Assembly (NCBI GenBank): GCA_017383485.1
Contig: JAFNXM010000027.1
Location: 1 to 64,000, forward strand
Direction: 5' to 3'
DNA length: 64,000 nucleotides
Source of the DNA: Bacteroidaceae bacterium
Lineage (GTDB): Bacteria; Bacteroidota; Bacteroidia; Bacteroidales; Bacteroidaceae
Part shown: positions 37,015-46,327 of the stretch, one piece after another
How positions within the stretch are numbered: position 1 is the stretch's first letter
Layout of the letters: each line of letters begins with the position of its first letter
Position numbers and translations under genes: made by a program
Notes under the pieces: model-generated
Told to the model about the DNA's origin: nothing
Databases searched by the model: none
Seen by the model: the letters and a program-made list of their open reading frames with translations, nothing else

Positions 37015-37035
37015 TTGCAAAATAAAAGACATGAG

Positions 37036-37087
37036 TTGTCAGCAAGATTGCACTAATCATAGATGAAAGCACACCAACTGCTGACAA
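37036..37087 (+). other. inverted repeat in the leader of the 37189 gene
   Basis: Perfect 9-bp pair TTGTCAGCA / TGCTGACAA (37036-37044 with 37079-37087), followed by a second stem GCGAGGAG / CTCCTCGC near 37130-37155 without a T run. The 174-bp gap may form a structured leader between the Omp28-type gene and the secreted protein. Confidence 0.35.
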
Positions 37088-37188
37088 AAATCCGCTCTGA
37101 AAAGGCTGAACATCATCAGATAATATCGTGCGAGGAGTAGACCCTGCTCCTCGCCCATCAAAGTAATAATCACAAAAACGTAATATTT

Positions 37189-37884
37189 ATGAAGAAAATC
37201 TTTACTCTCCTCTGCTCTGCAGTATTCGCGCTCACAGCAAGCGCTCAAGTAGAATTTGTAGTAGACGACAAAGTTGTAGAAGACGGTGCTACAATCACAC
37301 TGCATCCATCAATGATAGAATTGGCACCTGGTTTTGAACTCGTAGATGGTATGATCAAAGCACCATATATCAAGAACACTGACACAGAGGCTGGCAAATT
37401 GACCGTAAAGGTAGTACGCGCAGATATGTCTCACCACTTCTCTTGGTGCGGTATCACTACGGCTTGTTCACCTATGTCAGGCATGAGCGAAAGTCGTTCT
37501 GCGGTAGTACCAGCCGGCGAAATGGTTGCTCTCGACCTACACCCCGAGTTTGAAGACGGCGTATACGCCACTTATTCTGCCACAGTGACAGCAAGCCTCG
37601 GCGGCGCGTCTCGCACAATCAACATCAACTATGTTTATAGCGAAAACATGGGCGTAGAAGGTACTTTGGCTGATGCAGACGCCGTTCGTGTAGCAGGCAA
37701 GACCTTGAACTTCCGCTTCGCTACTCCTGGCGTGCGCACCGTAGCCGTTTATAGCACAGACGGCCGCAAGGTGGCTGAAGGCCGCGTAGGCGATGCTGGC
37801 AATTTGAACCTTTCACACTTGCAAAATGGTGTATACCTCTACCAAGTGCAAGGCGGCAAGAGCGGCAAAGTGATGCTGAAGTAA
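37189..37884 (+). CDS. secreted protein with T9SS type A sorting domain
   Basis: 231 residues with a signal peptide ending TASAQ (~20). A ~125-residue beta domain ('FVVDDKVVEDGATITL', 'FSWCGITTACSPMSG') has Cys residues that may pair. It is followed by an ~70-residue C-terminal domain with 'LNFRFATPGVRTVAVYSTDGRKV' and 'LQNGVYLYQVQGGKSGKVMLK', matching T9SS type A cargo tails. It probably is exported and attached through PorU/PorZ. The role of the N-terminal domain is unknown. Confidence 0.78.
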   Translation: MKKIFTLLCSAVFALTASAQVEFVVDDKVVEDGATITLHPSMIELAPGFELVDGMIKAPYIKNTDTEAGKLTVKVVRADMSHHFSWCGITTACSPMSGMSESRSAVVPAGEMVALDLHPEFEDGVYATYSATVTASLGGASRTININYVYSENMGVEGTLADADAVRVAGKTLNFRFATPGVRTVAVYSTDGRKVAEGRVGDAGNLNLSHLQNGVYLYQVQGGKSGKVMLK

Positions 37885-37925
37885 TCAGCGCAGTATAGCA
37901 ATCCCCCTTTTTATTCCATCTACTC

Positions 37926-39266
37926 ATGAAGAAAATTTTCCTCTCCTACCTCCTCGCCGCAGCGACACTGACCTCGGCGGCACAGGGTGTCACCTCGGGC
38001 ACATCCAGCGTATTCTCGGCGATCCAAGATCTGGTCGCACAGACACCGATGTCTCCCCATGCGCCATTGGAGCGACTGATCGGCGAACTGCAGGCAGGGC
38101 AAGGCGAAAGCATCTATCAGCGCGCTACGCCCGAAGTTCAGCAAGCGCTCACGGTGACTCAACTCAATCAGATTTGGGCACAGTTGGAGGCACAGGCAGG
38201 TGCATTTATTACCACCGAGGACTTTCATCATAGCAACAAGGGTAAATACGACGTCATCGACTGCCGCGTATGCTTCAAAAATCTGTCGTTGCGCTGCACT
38301 GCCACCTTCGACGCCGTGGGCCGCATCGCCGGTTTGCTCTTTGCCCCCGACGCTGTGGTGAAAAATGATCCTGCTGCCGAAGCAGAAGCCGCAACCTATA
38401 TGACCGAGCGCGAAGTAACCATCGCTCACGGCAAAATCTCGCTCCCAGGCACCCTATGTTTGCCCAAGGCGAAGGAGGCTGGCAAAAGATTCCCCTTGGT
38501 AGTGATGGTACACGGCAGTGGTCCCAACGATCGCGACGAGACCATAGGCCCCAACCGCCCCTTCCGCGAGATGGCACACGCCCTGGCGCGCCGCGGCATT
38601 GCCACTTTGCGCTACGACAAGCGCACCTACGTCTACGGCACCAAGGTCAACGAAGTCGGTGGTGCGGACAACTACGACACCGAAGTGGTGCACGATGCTG
38701 TCGAAGCATTGAAATTGGGCAGCAGCCTGGCAGAGATCAACCCCGACCAAGTCTTCGTGCTCGGTCATAGTTTGGGCGCAGGATTAGTACCCCGCATCAT
38801 CAGCCAGAGTCAGGTACCCGTGGCCGGCGGTGTGATGTGGTGCGCCTCGGCCCGTGCTTTGGACGTCGTACTGCACGAACAGATTCATTATATCGCCCCC
38901 CTGCAGGGCCTGGACACCGCTGCGGCTGAAGCGATGTACGCACAGATGCTCGCCACCCTACCCCAGGCTTATCTCGACTTTGCCCGCGCGCATCGCCCTC
39001 TGGACGAAGGTCGCGCCTGTGCTTCGCCCCTGCTCGTCGTCGGCGCTGGCCACGACTATCAAGTGACCAAGACGGACTACGACCTGTGGAGCGAGGCTCT
39101 GTCTCAGGGCAAGGGGCATCAATTCCTATGGATCGAGAATGCCGACCACTGTCTGCGCACCACCACCGAGATGGCGACGCCAAACAGTTACCTGCAATAC
39201 CTGCCTCTGAACGAAAAGGGGGTCGAAGGCATCGCCAATTTTGTACTAAAGCAATGTCAAAAATAA
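37926..39266 (+). CDS. secreted alpha/beta hydrolase with DUF3887-like N-terminus
   Basis: 446 residues with a signal peptide ending SAAQG (~20). Residues ~35-135 resemble DUF3887, often fused to hydrolases. The hydrolase fold has 'VVMVHGSGPNDRDETIGPNRPFREMAHALA' (oxyanion region), nucleophile elbow 'LGHSLG' (Ser282) and late Asp/His candidates in 'VGAGHDYQV' and 'ENADHCL'. It resembles YtmA/FrsA-type esterases; the substrate is unknown. Higher GC than neighbours. It ends 62 bp before the second 360-bp element, whose hairpin would terminate it. Confidence 0.83.
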   Translation: MKKIFLSYLLAAATLTSAAQGVTSGTSSVFSAIQDLVAQTPMSPHAPLERLIGELQAGQGESIYQRATPEVQQALTVTQLNQIWAQLEAQAGAFITTEDFHHSNKGKYDVIDCRVCFKNLSLRCTATFDAVGRIAGLLFAPDAVVKNDPAAEAEAATYMTEREVTIAHGKISLPGTLCLPKAKEAGKRFPLVVMVHGSGPNDRDETIGPNRPFREMAHALARRGIATLRYDKRTYVYGTKVNEVGGADNYDTEVVHDAVEALKLGSSLAEINPDQVFVLGHSLGAGLVPRIISQSQVPVAGGVMWCASARALDVVLHEQIHYIAPLQGLDTAAAEAMYAQMLATLPQAYLDFARAHRPLDEGRACASPLLVVGAGHDYQVTKTDYDLWSEALSQGKGHQFLWIENADHCLRTTTEMATPNSYLQYLPLNEKGVEGIANFVLKQCQK

Positions 39267-39297
39267 ACGGAGTAGAGCATCAAAAATCCAGTGCAAA

Positions 39298-39657
39298 ACT
39301 TGCATAAATTTTGACAAAATAAATTTTCAATCTAGGAGAGAAAAAATCCACTCTCCTAGATTTTTTTGTAACAAATCAAGACCTCCGCCCAAAAAACCTA
39401 GACCTTTTTCAAAAAAGGTTAGACCTTTTTTCAACGAGACGGCGCAAAATTTTCACAACATCTTGACTTTTTTCCACAAAATCTCGCTGATTTTTTCGCA
39501 GAAAACGCCTTTTTGTGTCCTAAACCACCACAAATCACCCAGAAAGTGTTCTATTTCTCCCGAAATTTCAGGAAATCCAATCGTTCAAAACGCGCGTATT
39601 TGCCACCCGTCGGATTTTTGATTTCAAATACGCGATTCTTGAGGCATTAGTTGAGGG
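39298..39657 (+). repeat. 360-bp intergenic element, copy B (contains unit R5)
   Basis: Second copy, aligning with copy A along its whole length. It has the terminator hairpin described at 39329-39367, arms ACCTAGACCTTTTTC, one diverged 21-bp unit (39433-39453), the 'TTGTGTCCTAAACC' block and the perfect stem CGCGTATTTG / CAAATACGCG (39593-39602 with 39625-39634). It lies between co-directional hydrolase and dut genes. The remaining 39658-39850 holds nothing recognised. Confidence 0.85.
39329..39367. terminator. terminator hairpin inside element copy B
   Basis: Perfect 12-bp stem AATCTAGGAGAG / CTCTCCTAGATT (39329-39340 with 39351-39362) followed by T5, 62 bp after the hydrolase stop. The same hairpin is conserved in copy C and degenerate in copy A. 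Confidence 0.8.
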
Positions 39658-39902
39658 GATTTTTTGCACCTTTCACCCCCATCTTTTTACACCAAATACG
39701 GGGAGAAATTTGCCACTTTTTTGGCGCACGATATGCTGCTCTGCGACCCCGAAAACTTGTGCCGCCGAAACGCATTCTGATGGCATTCCATTTCTTTTTT
39801 AGATGAAATCTAACTTCTCTACTATTTTTCATAGAAAGTTTCAAAGATAATGACTAACTTTGTACATTCTATGTATTATATACCACAAGCAATTCACAAG
39901 AT

Positions 39903-40337
39903 ATGGAAATCAAGATAATCAACCACTCGCACCACCCTCTGCCCGCCTATGCCACTGCAGCAAGTGCCGGCATGGACCTGCGCGCCAACCTCGACGAACC
40001 AATTACACTGGCGCCGATGGAGCGCCGCCTGATCCCCACTGGCCTACATATCGCCCTGCCCGTGGGATACGAGGCACAGGTGCGTCCACGCTCAGGCTTG
40101 GCCCTGAAACATGGTATCGGCGTGCTCAATTCGCCAGGTACAATCGATGCAGACTATCGTGGTGAAATCGGCGTCATCCTGGTCAATTTGTCCAACGTGC
40201 CCTTTGTGGTGCAGGATGGCGAACGTATTGCGCAGATGGTCATTGCACGTCACGAGGTGGCCGAATGGCAGGTCGTGGAAACCCTGGACGAAACAGAACG
40301 TGGTACCGGCGGTTTTGGTCATACAGGCCGAGAATAA
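39903..40337 (+). CDS. dut: dUTP diphosphatase
   Basis: 144-residue trimeric dUTPase that converts dUTP to dUMP. All five motifs are visible: '[13 protein letters not shown]' (I), '[11 protein letters not shown]' (II), '[15 protein letters not shown]' (III), 'RIAQMVI' (IV) and the C-terminal Gly-rich '[10 protein letters not shown]' (V). First gene of the dut-TPR-DUF4292-EnvC series. A -7 box TAACTTTG lies at 39855-39862. Confidence 0.95.
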   Translation: MEIKIINHSHHPLPAYATAASAGMDLRANLDEPITLAPMERRLIPTGLHIALPVGYEAQVRPRSGLALKHGIGVLNSPGTIDADYRGEIGVILVNLSNVPFVVQDGERIAQMVIARHEVAEWQVVETLDETERGTGGFGHTGRE

Positions 40338-40401
40338 TCCCGAAATAATCACCTGAAAATTCAAAGTCAGGGAGTCGCCGCCCTAAATCCTGATATAAAA
40401 A

Positions 40402-42366
40402 ATGAGATTAAAACTTTGCACAGCATTTTCACTGATCCTCCCGCTCTTGCTACTGACATCAGCGGTGCTTGGTGTATCCTGCTCTTCATCCAAACACGGG
40501 GCGGGTCGGCAAAGTTTTGGACAAGCAGAAAAAATCGAAGCCCTGACCTTTGACGAGGAGGGCCGCCGCTTTGACAATCTCTATTTGGCAGCACTAAGTC
40601 AGAAGTTGGCGGGAAATCTCGACGCCTACTACACCCTGCTCAGCGAAGCGCAAAAACTAAATCCCAATGCGGCTGAGGTTTATTACGAACTGGCACAATT
40701 GTCCGACGAATTCCCTTCGCTTGTTCGGGACTCTGTACTTGAAAGCCCTATACTCCTGCTCAAAAAAGCACTGAACAATGCGCCGCAAAACAGGGATATT
40801 CGCATGGCGCTCCTGGAACATTTGATCGACAAAGGACAATTCACAGAGTCAATCAACCAGTGTGACACGCTGCTCGCCCAAAAATACTCAGAAAACGTGG
40901 CCACCGTACACGCACGTCTGCTCTATTCCTGCGGCGAAGAACGAAAAACACTCGAAGCTGCTGAAAAAATCCTGCAACACGGCGGCGACGAGGAATATTG
41001 GATGGGCTTGATTTCCTCGTTGCTCGCAGAAATGAAAGATTCCGTCTTTGCCATTGAAAAAGCTCGGACTTACTACGACGAAAATCCCAACAATATGACG
41101 ACAAACCTATACGTCGGCGTATTGATGGAACACCAAATGTACGACAAGGCCCGGGAAATCATCAACCAGCAGTTGGAAAAAAATCCCAAGAACCTGGACA
41201 TACTGAGCAAGGATTTAGCCCTAATCATCAACAGCAAGGACACGACAAGACAGGCCAAGGAGAAAGTGCGCCAATACCTGCTCAATCCCGACGGACCCGA
41301 GAACTTGAAGACACTGATCAGTATTAGTTTTCCGCGAAACTGCCTGAACGACTCGACAGAAATCAAATGGGCGAGCGAGGAGCTCTTGACCCTGGCACTT
41401 TCTACGTCGCAAAAGAGCACCAGCATCCTGGAATATCTTGCCAAGGCTTTGGAAAAAGAACATGAAACATTGCAGATTTCCAGCGAAGCTTGGGCTGATA
41501 CATGCTACGTCGAATTCAATGATTACAGAATAGAACCTCCTGCAACATTTGTCGACTACGAAAAATTAGAAAGTTTGACCGCCGAACGCCAAAAGCGAGG
41601 CATCGATCCACTTTTCCATATTGATTCGCTCAACACTATCTACGAAAAAATCCTGGAGATAGACCCTACGAACGAGAAAATCAGGTTCAAGTTGCTACAA
41701 AGTTACTCCAACGATCAAGACTATGACCGACTGGAGAAAATATGTATCGACGCGATGGAATACGACGAGTACCTGTATTACTATGGTTACTATGGCGCGA
41801 TGGCAATGCTCAATAAAGGGAAAGACCACGACGCCTTGTTGCTACTACGACAGACTACGCAGGGCGAAGACGAGACACAAAACAAAGAACTCGTTGAAAC
41901 AGTCTTCTCAACCCTGGGAGAACTTGAAGACCAAGAAGGGAATATCAAAGAAAGTATGGCCGCCTACGAAAAAGTCCTTGAAATCAATCCCTATAATGCT
42001 ACTGTCGCTAACAATTTGGCTTATACGTTGAGCAAAGAAAATAGGGATTTGGATCGCGCAGAAGAACTAATTCTTTTAGCCCTGGACATTAGTCCCAACG
42101 AAGGTTATATTTGGGACACTTATGCCTGGATACTATATCAAAAAGGCGACTACGTAAAGGCAAAAGAAGCCATAGATTACGCACTGCAATACATAGCAGA
42201 TTATCTGAATCCTGCTACGTATTACCTACACGCCGGAGATATTTACTATAAAGTTGGGCAAAAGAAAAAAGCCAACGCCTTCTGGCAAAAAGCTCTCAGG
42301 TCGGCCACAGATGCTCAGGAGAAAGCAGAAATAAACAAGCGCATCAAAACACAGCGCGTACCATAG
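40402..42366 (+). CDS. TPR-repeat lipoprotein
   Basis: 654 residues with an N-terminal hydrophobic segment and possible lipobox (GVSC, Cys ~27). TPR-type helices run through the protein ('AAVYYELAQLSDEFP', 'GNIKESMAAYEKVLEINPYNATVANNLAYTLS', 'AEELILLALDISPNEGYIWDTYAWILY'). It is conserved between dut and DUF4292 in Bacteroidales and is probably an outer-membrane or periplasmic scaffold for envelope assembly; the partner is unknown. An 82-bp gap separates it from the DUF4292 gene. Confidence 0.85.
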   Translation: MRLKLCTAFSLILPLLLLTSAVLGVSCSSSKHGAGRQSFGQAEKIEALTFDEEGRRFDNLYLAALSQKLAGNLDAYYTLLSEAQKLNPNAAEVYYELAQLSDEFPSLVRDSVLESPILLLKKALNNAPQNRDIRMALLEHLIDKGQFTESINQCDTLLAQKYSENVATVHARLLYSCGEERKTLEAAEKILQHGGDEEYWMGLISSLLAEMKDSVFAIEKARTYYDENPNNMTTNLYVGVLMEHQMYDKAREIINQQLEKNPKNLDILSKDLALIINSKDTTRQAKEKVRQYLLNPDGPENLKTLISISFPRNCLNDSTEIKWASEELLTLALSTSQKSTSILEYLAKALEKEHETLQISSEAWADTCYVEFNDYRIEPPATFVDYEKLESLTAERQKRGIDPLFHIDSLNTIYEKILEIDPTNEKIRFKLLQSYSNDQDYDRLEKICIDAMEYDEYLYYYGYYGAMAMLNKGKDHDALLLLRQTTQGEDETQNKELVETVFSTLGELEDQEGNIKESMAAYEKVLEINPYNATVANNLAYTLSKENRDLDRAEELILLALDISPNEGYIWDTYAWILYQKGDYVKAKEAIDYALQYIADYLNPATYYLHAGDIYYKVGQKKKANAFWQKALRSATDAQEKAEINKRIKTQRVP

Positions 42367-42448
42367 TAGACACAGGTCGGTATATTATTTCAAAAAGTAC
42401 AAACCACACACTTTATATCTCACACTATTTATATCACATATCACTCTT

Positions 42449-43315
42449 ATGAAATCAGTCATTAGACACGCTTTTATCGCCCTCTCAGTATTTTCGCTCG
42501 GTCTGGGATTTACTTCGTGCAAGACGTCGCGAAATGCCACCGAAGCAACGGCTGTAAGTACAGAAACCATGGTAAAAACAAAACGCAATGAAGCCGCAAA
42601 ATATGTAGAGCAAATAGAAAAAGCATATCCCAAAGCTTCGCACCTCACGGCCAAGACAAAGATGCAAATCAAGTACGGCAGCAAGGATTTAAGCGTAAGC
42701 GGAAATCTAAAAATGAAACGCGATGAAGCCATACAATTAAGCCTGCGCGTTTTGGGATTTGAGGTTGGTAGAGTCGAATTTACACCTGCTGGCGTTTTGG
42801 TCTTGGATCGTATCAATTCGCAGTACTTCCGTGCCACTTACAACGATGTTTCTTACCTCAAGGCGTCGGGTCTTGACTTCAATGCTTTGCAGTCGCTCTT
42901 CTGGAACGAACTATTCGCACCAAATGATCAGAGCAAAAAGAAAAAGGATGAACGTTTCGACGTAAATGTGCAAAGGAATAAGATACAACTCAAACTGGCC
43001 GACGCACCAAAGCTTGACTACGATTTCACCATAGACATGGCGGATTCACGCATCAAGACCGTGAAGGTAACACCCAAGAACACGAGCCGCACAGATGAAC
43101 TCCTGTGGAATTATAGTCAGTTCGAATCTTTCGGAGAAGGCACTTTCCCCACACAAATGAACTGCAAAGCACAAATGGGTAAGCACAAGGGAGAAGTCAC
43201 CTTTATCCTCAGCAAAATCAACCAAGACTCTGATTGGAATGCCCAAAGCGAAATTCCATCTAAATATAAGGAAAAATCTATAGAGTCTATTGTAAAATTA
43301 TTGCTCTCACTATAA
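42449..43315 (+). CDS. DUF4292 lipoprotein (LolA/LolB-like fold)
   Basis: 288 residues with a lipobox FTSC (~Cys 24) and a DUF4292 domain ('KTKMQIKYGSKDLSVSGNLKMKRDEAIQLSLRVLGFEVGRVEFTPAGVLVLDRINSQYF' region), a half-barrel fold related to LolA/LolB lipoprotein carriers. A role in lipid or lipoprotein transport to the outer membrane is inference. It lies between the TPR protein and the EnvC-like protein, as is usual in Bacteroidales. Confidence 0.87.
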   Translation: MKSVIRHAFIALSVFSLGLGFTSCKTSRNATEATAVSTETMVKTKRNEAAKYVEQIEKAYPKASHLTAKTKMQIKYGSKDLSVSGNLKMKRDEAIQLSLRVLGFEVGRVEFTPAGVLVLDRINSQYFRATYNDVSYLKASGLDFNALQSLFWNELFAPNDQSKKKKDERFDVNVQRNKIQLKLADAPKLDYDFTIDMADSRIKTVKVTPKNTSRTDELLWNYSQFESFGEGTFPTQMNCKAQMGKHKGEVTFILSKINQDSDWNAQSEIPSKYKEKSIESIVKLLLSL

Positions 43316-43382
43316 ATCTACGCGAAGTAAAACCCGCGACAAATCATCAGACATCTCGCACCGACAAACCCTGATATTATCT

Positions 43383-44774
43383 ATGCGACATTTTAATAAA
43401 ACGCTACTATATCCTACACAAAAGTCACACCTCTTGGGTCAAATTTTCCGAGGCCTTCTGCTTTTGCTACTATTCGTTGCTTTGCCCAGCGCAATGGTAG
43501 CTCAAAACAGTTCGAAGGTTAAGAAAATGCAGCGCGAAAGTACCGAACTGAAAAAGAAGATTAAGGATTCAGAAAATCTCCTGGTGAGTAAGAAGAAAGA
43601 TGTGGCATCTCAGATGAAACATCTCGAACTTCTCAACTCGCAGATAGGACAACAGCAAGATTATATCAAGCAAATCAAACACGAGACCGACTCGCTGAAC
43701 CAAGCCATCGGCGTGCTGGAAAAAGAACTCGTACAGTTGCGCAAAGAACTCGATATCTGCAAGAGCAATTACCGCCGCGCAATGACTTACGTGTCTAAGA
43801 CTCGACTAAAACAAAGTCGATGGACATACATCTTTATGGCGAAAGATTTCCGCACGATGTATCGTCGTATGCGCTATGCGTCGGAGTTTTCGAAAAACCA
43901 ACAATCTCGTGGCGAAATCATCAAAAAGAAGGAAGCTGAGGTCAAGGCCAAGCAAGATGAACTGCTCGAAGCGAAGGCGACAAAAGACGAGTTGATGAAA
44001 GAAGCCAAGAATACACAGGAAAACCTCAAAGGCAAGAAGGAAGAGCGCGAGACCTTAGTCCAAGAACTCAACAAGCAGAAGAAAAAACTGGAGCAAAACT
44101 TGGCACAACAGCGCAAGAAATTTGCCAACCTCAACCAACAAATCGACCGACTCATCCAACAAGAAATAGCAGCCGCCGAAGCGCGTAGAAAGGCCGCCGA
44201 AGCGAAGAGAAAAAAGCAGGCGGCAGAGGCTGAAGCCAAGAAAAAGGCAGAGGAAAATAGCAAGAAGGGCAAAAAGGGTAAGAGCGCAAGTAAATCTAAG
44301 GGAACTACGAAGAAAACTGCTACGCCCAAATTCCACGAGCCCGACGATGTCGACGCAAAACTCAATAGCAATTTTGCAGCCAATCGCGGCAAGTTGCCTC
44401 CACCCGTTGCAGGCGGTTTCTCTGTCACCAGCAAGTTTGGTCGCTATCAAGTCGACGGCCTTGCCAACGTTACTTTGGACAACAAGGGGTGCAATCTGAC
44501 AGCTCCAAGTGGAGCCCGCGCACAAAGTATATTTGAGGGAGAAGTCACTAAGGTAGTCAACATCGGCGGCGCATATACTATCATCATCCGCCACGGTAGT
44601 TACTATTCTGTCTACAGCAACCTTTCTGCCGTCCACGTCACTGCTGGCACCAAGGTATCGGCGCGCCAGGGTTTGGGTGTCTTGGCTGGCGACGGCGCAG
44701 GCAACTCTATGCTGCACTTCCAGTTGCGCCACAACACAGAGAAGTTGAATCCGCTCTCGTGGATCAGACATTAA
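43383..44774 (+). CDS. EnvC-like murein hydrolase activator with degenerate LytM domain
   Basis: 463 residues: N-terminal signal/anchor (~20-42), long coiled coil (~45-285, 'LKKKIKDSENLLVSKKK', 'QKKKLEQNLAQQRKKFANLNQQIDRL'), a Lys/Ala-rich low-complexity stretch (270-320), and a C-terminal LytM/M23 fold (~345-463). The zinc ligands of active M23 peptidases are not seen: no HxxxD, and the final motif reads 'MLHFQLRHN' instead of HxH. EnvC-type proteins lack these ligands and activate amidases at the division site. Followed by nadA after 33 bp. Confidence 0.85.
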   Translation: MRHFNKTLLYPTQKSHLLGQIFRGLLLLLLFVALPSAMVAQNSSKVKKMQRESTELKKKIKDSENLLVSKKKDVASQMKHLELLNSQIGQQQDYIKQIKHETDSLNQAIGVLEKELVQLRKELDICKSNYRRAMTYVSKTRLKQSRWTYIFMAKDFRTMYRRMRYASEFSKNQQSRGEIIKKKEAEVKAKQDELLEAKATKDELMKEAKNTQENLKGKKEERETLVQELNKQKKKLEQNLAQQRKKFANLNQQIDRLIQQEIAAAEARRKAAEAKRKKQAAEAEAKKKAEENSKKGKKGKSASKSKGTTKKTATPKFHEPDDVDAKLNSNFAANRGKLPPPVAGGFSVTSKFGRYQVDGLANVTLDNKGCNLTAPSGARAQSIFEGEVTKVVNIGGAYTIIIRHGSYYSVYSNLSAVHVTAGTKVSARQGLGVLAGDGAGNSMLHFQLRHNTEKLNPLSWIRH

Positions 44775-44807
44775 AGAAATAATATAGCACTAAAAAAACT
44801 CAACAAT

Positions 44808-45806
44808 ATGAGCAACGCAAAAGATACCTGGGCTGCGAAAGGATATATCGACGAGCCCATTCCACAAGGCATTGACCTGAAAGCAGAGATACGCCGACTC
44901 TGCGCTGAAAAGAAGGCTGTGATCATGGCACACTACTACACCGAGGGCGAGATCCAGGATGTGGCAGATTTCGTCGGCGATAGCCTGGCACTGGCTCAAT
45001 GGGCAGAAAAAACAGACGCCGAAATCATTGTGATGTGCGGCGTGCATTTTATGGGAGAGACTAACAAAATCCTTTGCCCCAACAAGAAAATTCTCCTGCC
45101 CGACCTGAACGCGTCATGCTCCCTGGCTGAAAGTTGTCCAGCGACAGACTTTGCAGCGTTCACCGCGGCACATCCCGACCACAAGGTCATTTCCTACGTC
45201 AACACTTCGGCGGCAGTCAAGGCACACACCGACGTCGTGGTGACATCGAGCAACGCTAAGGAAATCGTAGAAAGTTTCCCCGCAGATCAGCCCTTGATCT
45301 TCGGTCCAGACCGCAACTTGGGCGGCTACATCAACGCCGTGACGGGTCGCAATATGCTCCTGTGGAATGGCGCATGCCACGTGCACGAGCGTTTCTCTGT
45401 CGAAAAACTTGTAGCGCTCAAAGCCGAGTATCCCGGGGCCAAAGTCTTGGTGCACCCCGAATGCAAAGGCGCTATTGTGAAGTTGGCAGACAAGGTCGGC
45501 AGTACGGCTGCGCTGCTGAAATATGCAACCGAGAGCGAAGCAGATACTTTCCTCGTGGTGACAGAAAGCGGCATCCTGCACGAGATGCAACGCCAATCTC
45601 CCGACAAGCACTTTATCCCCGTGCCACCCGAGGATGCTGCGTGCGCTTGTAACGAGTGCAATTTCATGCGCTTGATCACGCTGAAAAAACTCTACTTGAC
45701 CCTCGTACACGAATGGCCAGAAGTGCACGTCGACCAAGACGTAATTGCAGCAGCCCGCCGCCCCATCGACGAAATGCTACGTATTTCGAAAGAATTGGGT
45801 TTGTAG
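44808..45806 (+). CDS. nadA: quinolinate synthase
   Basis: 332 residues. This 4Fe-4S enzyme condenses iminoaspartate and dihydroxyacetone phosphate to quinolinate in NAD synthesis. Hallmarks: 'IMAHYYTEGEIQDVADFVGDSL' (39-60), 'CGVHFMGETNKIL', cluster Cys in 'NASCSLAESC' (C104), 'VHPECKG' and the C-terminal 'CACNECNFM', plus 'GPDRNLGGY'. No nadB or nadC in the window. Downstream terminator at 45842-45879. Confidence 0.94.
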   Translation: MSNAKDTWAAKGYIDEPIPQGIDLKAEIRRLCAEKKAVIMAHYYTEGEIQDVADFVGDSLALAQWAEKTDAEIIVMCGVHFMGETNKILCPNKKILLPDLNASCSLAESCPATDFAAFTAAHPDHKVISYVNTSAAVKAHTDVVVTSSNAKEIVESFPADQPLIFGPDRNLGGYINAVTGRNMLLWNGACHVHERFSVEKLVALKAEYPGAKVLVHPECKGAIVKLADKVGSTAALLKYATESEADTFLVVTESGILHEMQRQSPDKHFIPVPPEDAACACNECNFMRLITLKKLYLTLVHEWPEVHVDQDVIAAARRPIDEMLRISKELGL

Positions 45807-45841
45807 GCACGAAGCGATAATACATCGCACGAATCATATCC

Positions 45842-45879
45842 GAAGTGTTGCACCACAGGTGCGGCACTTCTTTTTTTTA
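45842..45879 (+). terminator. nadA terminator
   Basis: Imperfect 13-bp stem (GAAGTGTTGCACC with GGTGCGGCACTTC, 45842-45854 and 45858-45870) followed by T8, 36 bp after the nadA stop. Confidence 0.8.
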
Positions 45880-45902
45880 CCATTTTTCACACGAAAAATA
45901 CT

Positions 45903-46259
45903 CTCAACTAATGCCTCGAGAATCGCGTATTTGAAATCAAAATTCCGACGGGTGGCAAATACGCGCGTTATGAGAGAACAGGATTTCTGAAATTTCAGGA
46001 AGAATAGAACACTTTCTGGGGCTTTTGTGGTGGTTTAGGACACAAAAATGCCTTTTTGGCGAAAAAATCGGTGAGATTTTGTGGAAAAAAGTCAAGACGT
46101 CGTGAAAATTTTGCGACGTCTCGTTGAAAAAAGGTCTAACCTTTTTTGAAAAAGGTCTAGTTTTTTTTATCAGAGGTCTTGATTTGTTGCAAAAAAATCT
46201 AGGAGAGTGGATTTTTTCTCTCCTAGATTGAAAATTTATTTTGTCAAAATTTCTGCAAG
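45903..46259 (-). repeat. 360-bp intergenic element, copy C (contains unit R6)
   Basis: Third copy, in reverse orientation. It has the conserved CAAATACGCG region, the reverse of the 'TTGTGTCCTAAACC' block, one 21-bp unit (46105-46125) with GTCAAGACGT and AAAAAAGGTCTAACC arms, and the 12-bp hairpin AATCTAGGAGAG / CTCTCCTAGATT (46196-46207 with 46218-46229). The right stem half of the CGCGTATTTG hairpin is altered here (CGCGCGTTATGAG). It lies between the convergent nadA and fumarase genes. Confidence 0.82.
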
Positions 46260-46269
46260 GTAAAACTAA

Positions 46270-46306
46270 AAATCGACCTTCACCCACATGGGGTAAAGGT
46301 CGATTT
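46270..46306 (-). terminator. fumarase terminator
   Basis: Perfect 11-bp stem AAATCGACCTT / AAGGTCGATTT (46270-46280 with 46296-46306); on the minus strand it is followed by a T-rich tract, 22 bp after the fumarase stop. Confidence 0.8.
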
Positions 46307-46327
46307 GGTATAAAGTATTTTTGCCTA

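Noticed and set aside
39647..39844. Minus-strand 65-residue ORF beside element B
   Set aside because: Basic low-complexity product with no signal, motif or promoter; overlaps the repeat edge.
31302..46259. 360-bp elements as insertion sequences
   Set aside because: No transposase ORF, no terminal inverted repeats and no visible target duplications; kept only as a repeat element of unknown nature.
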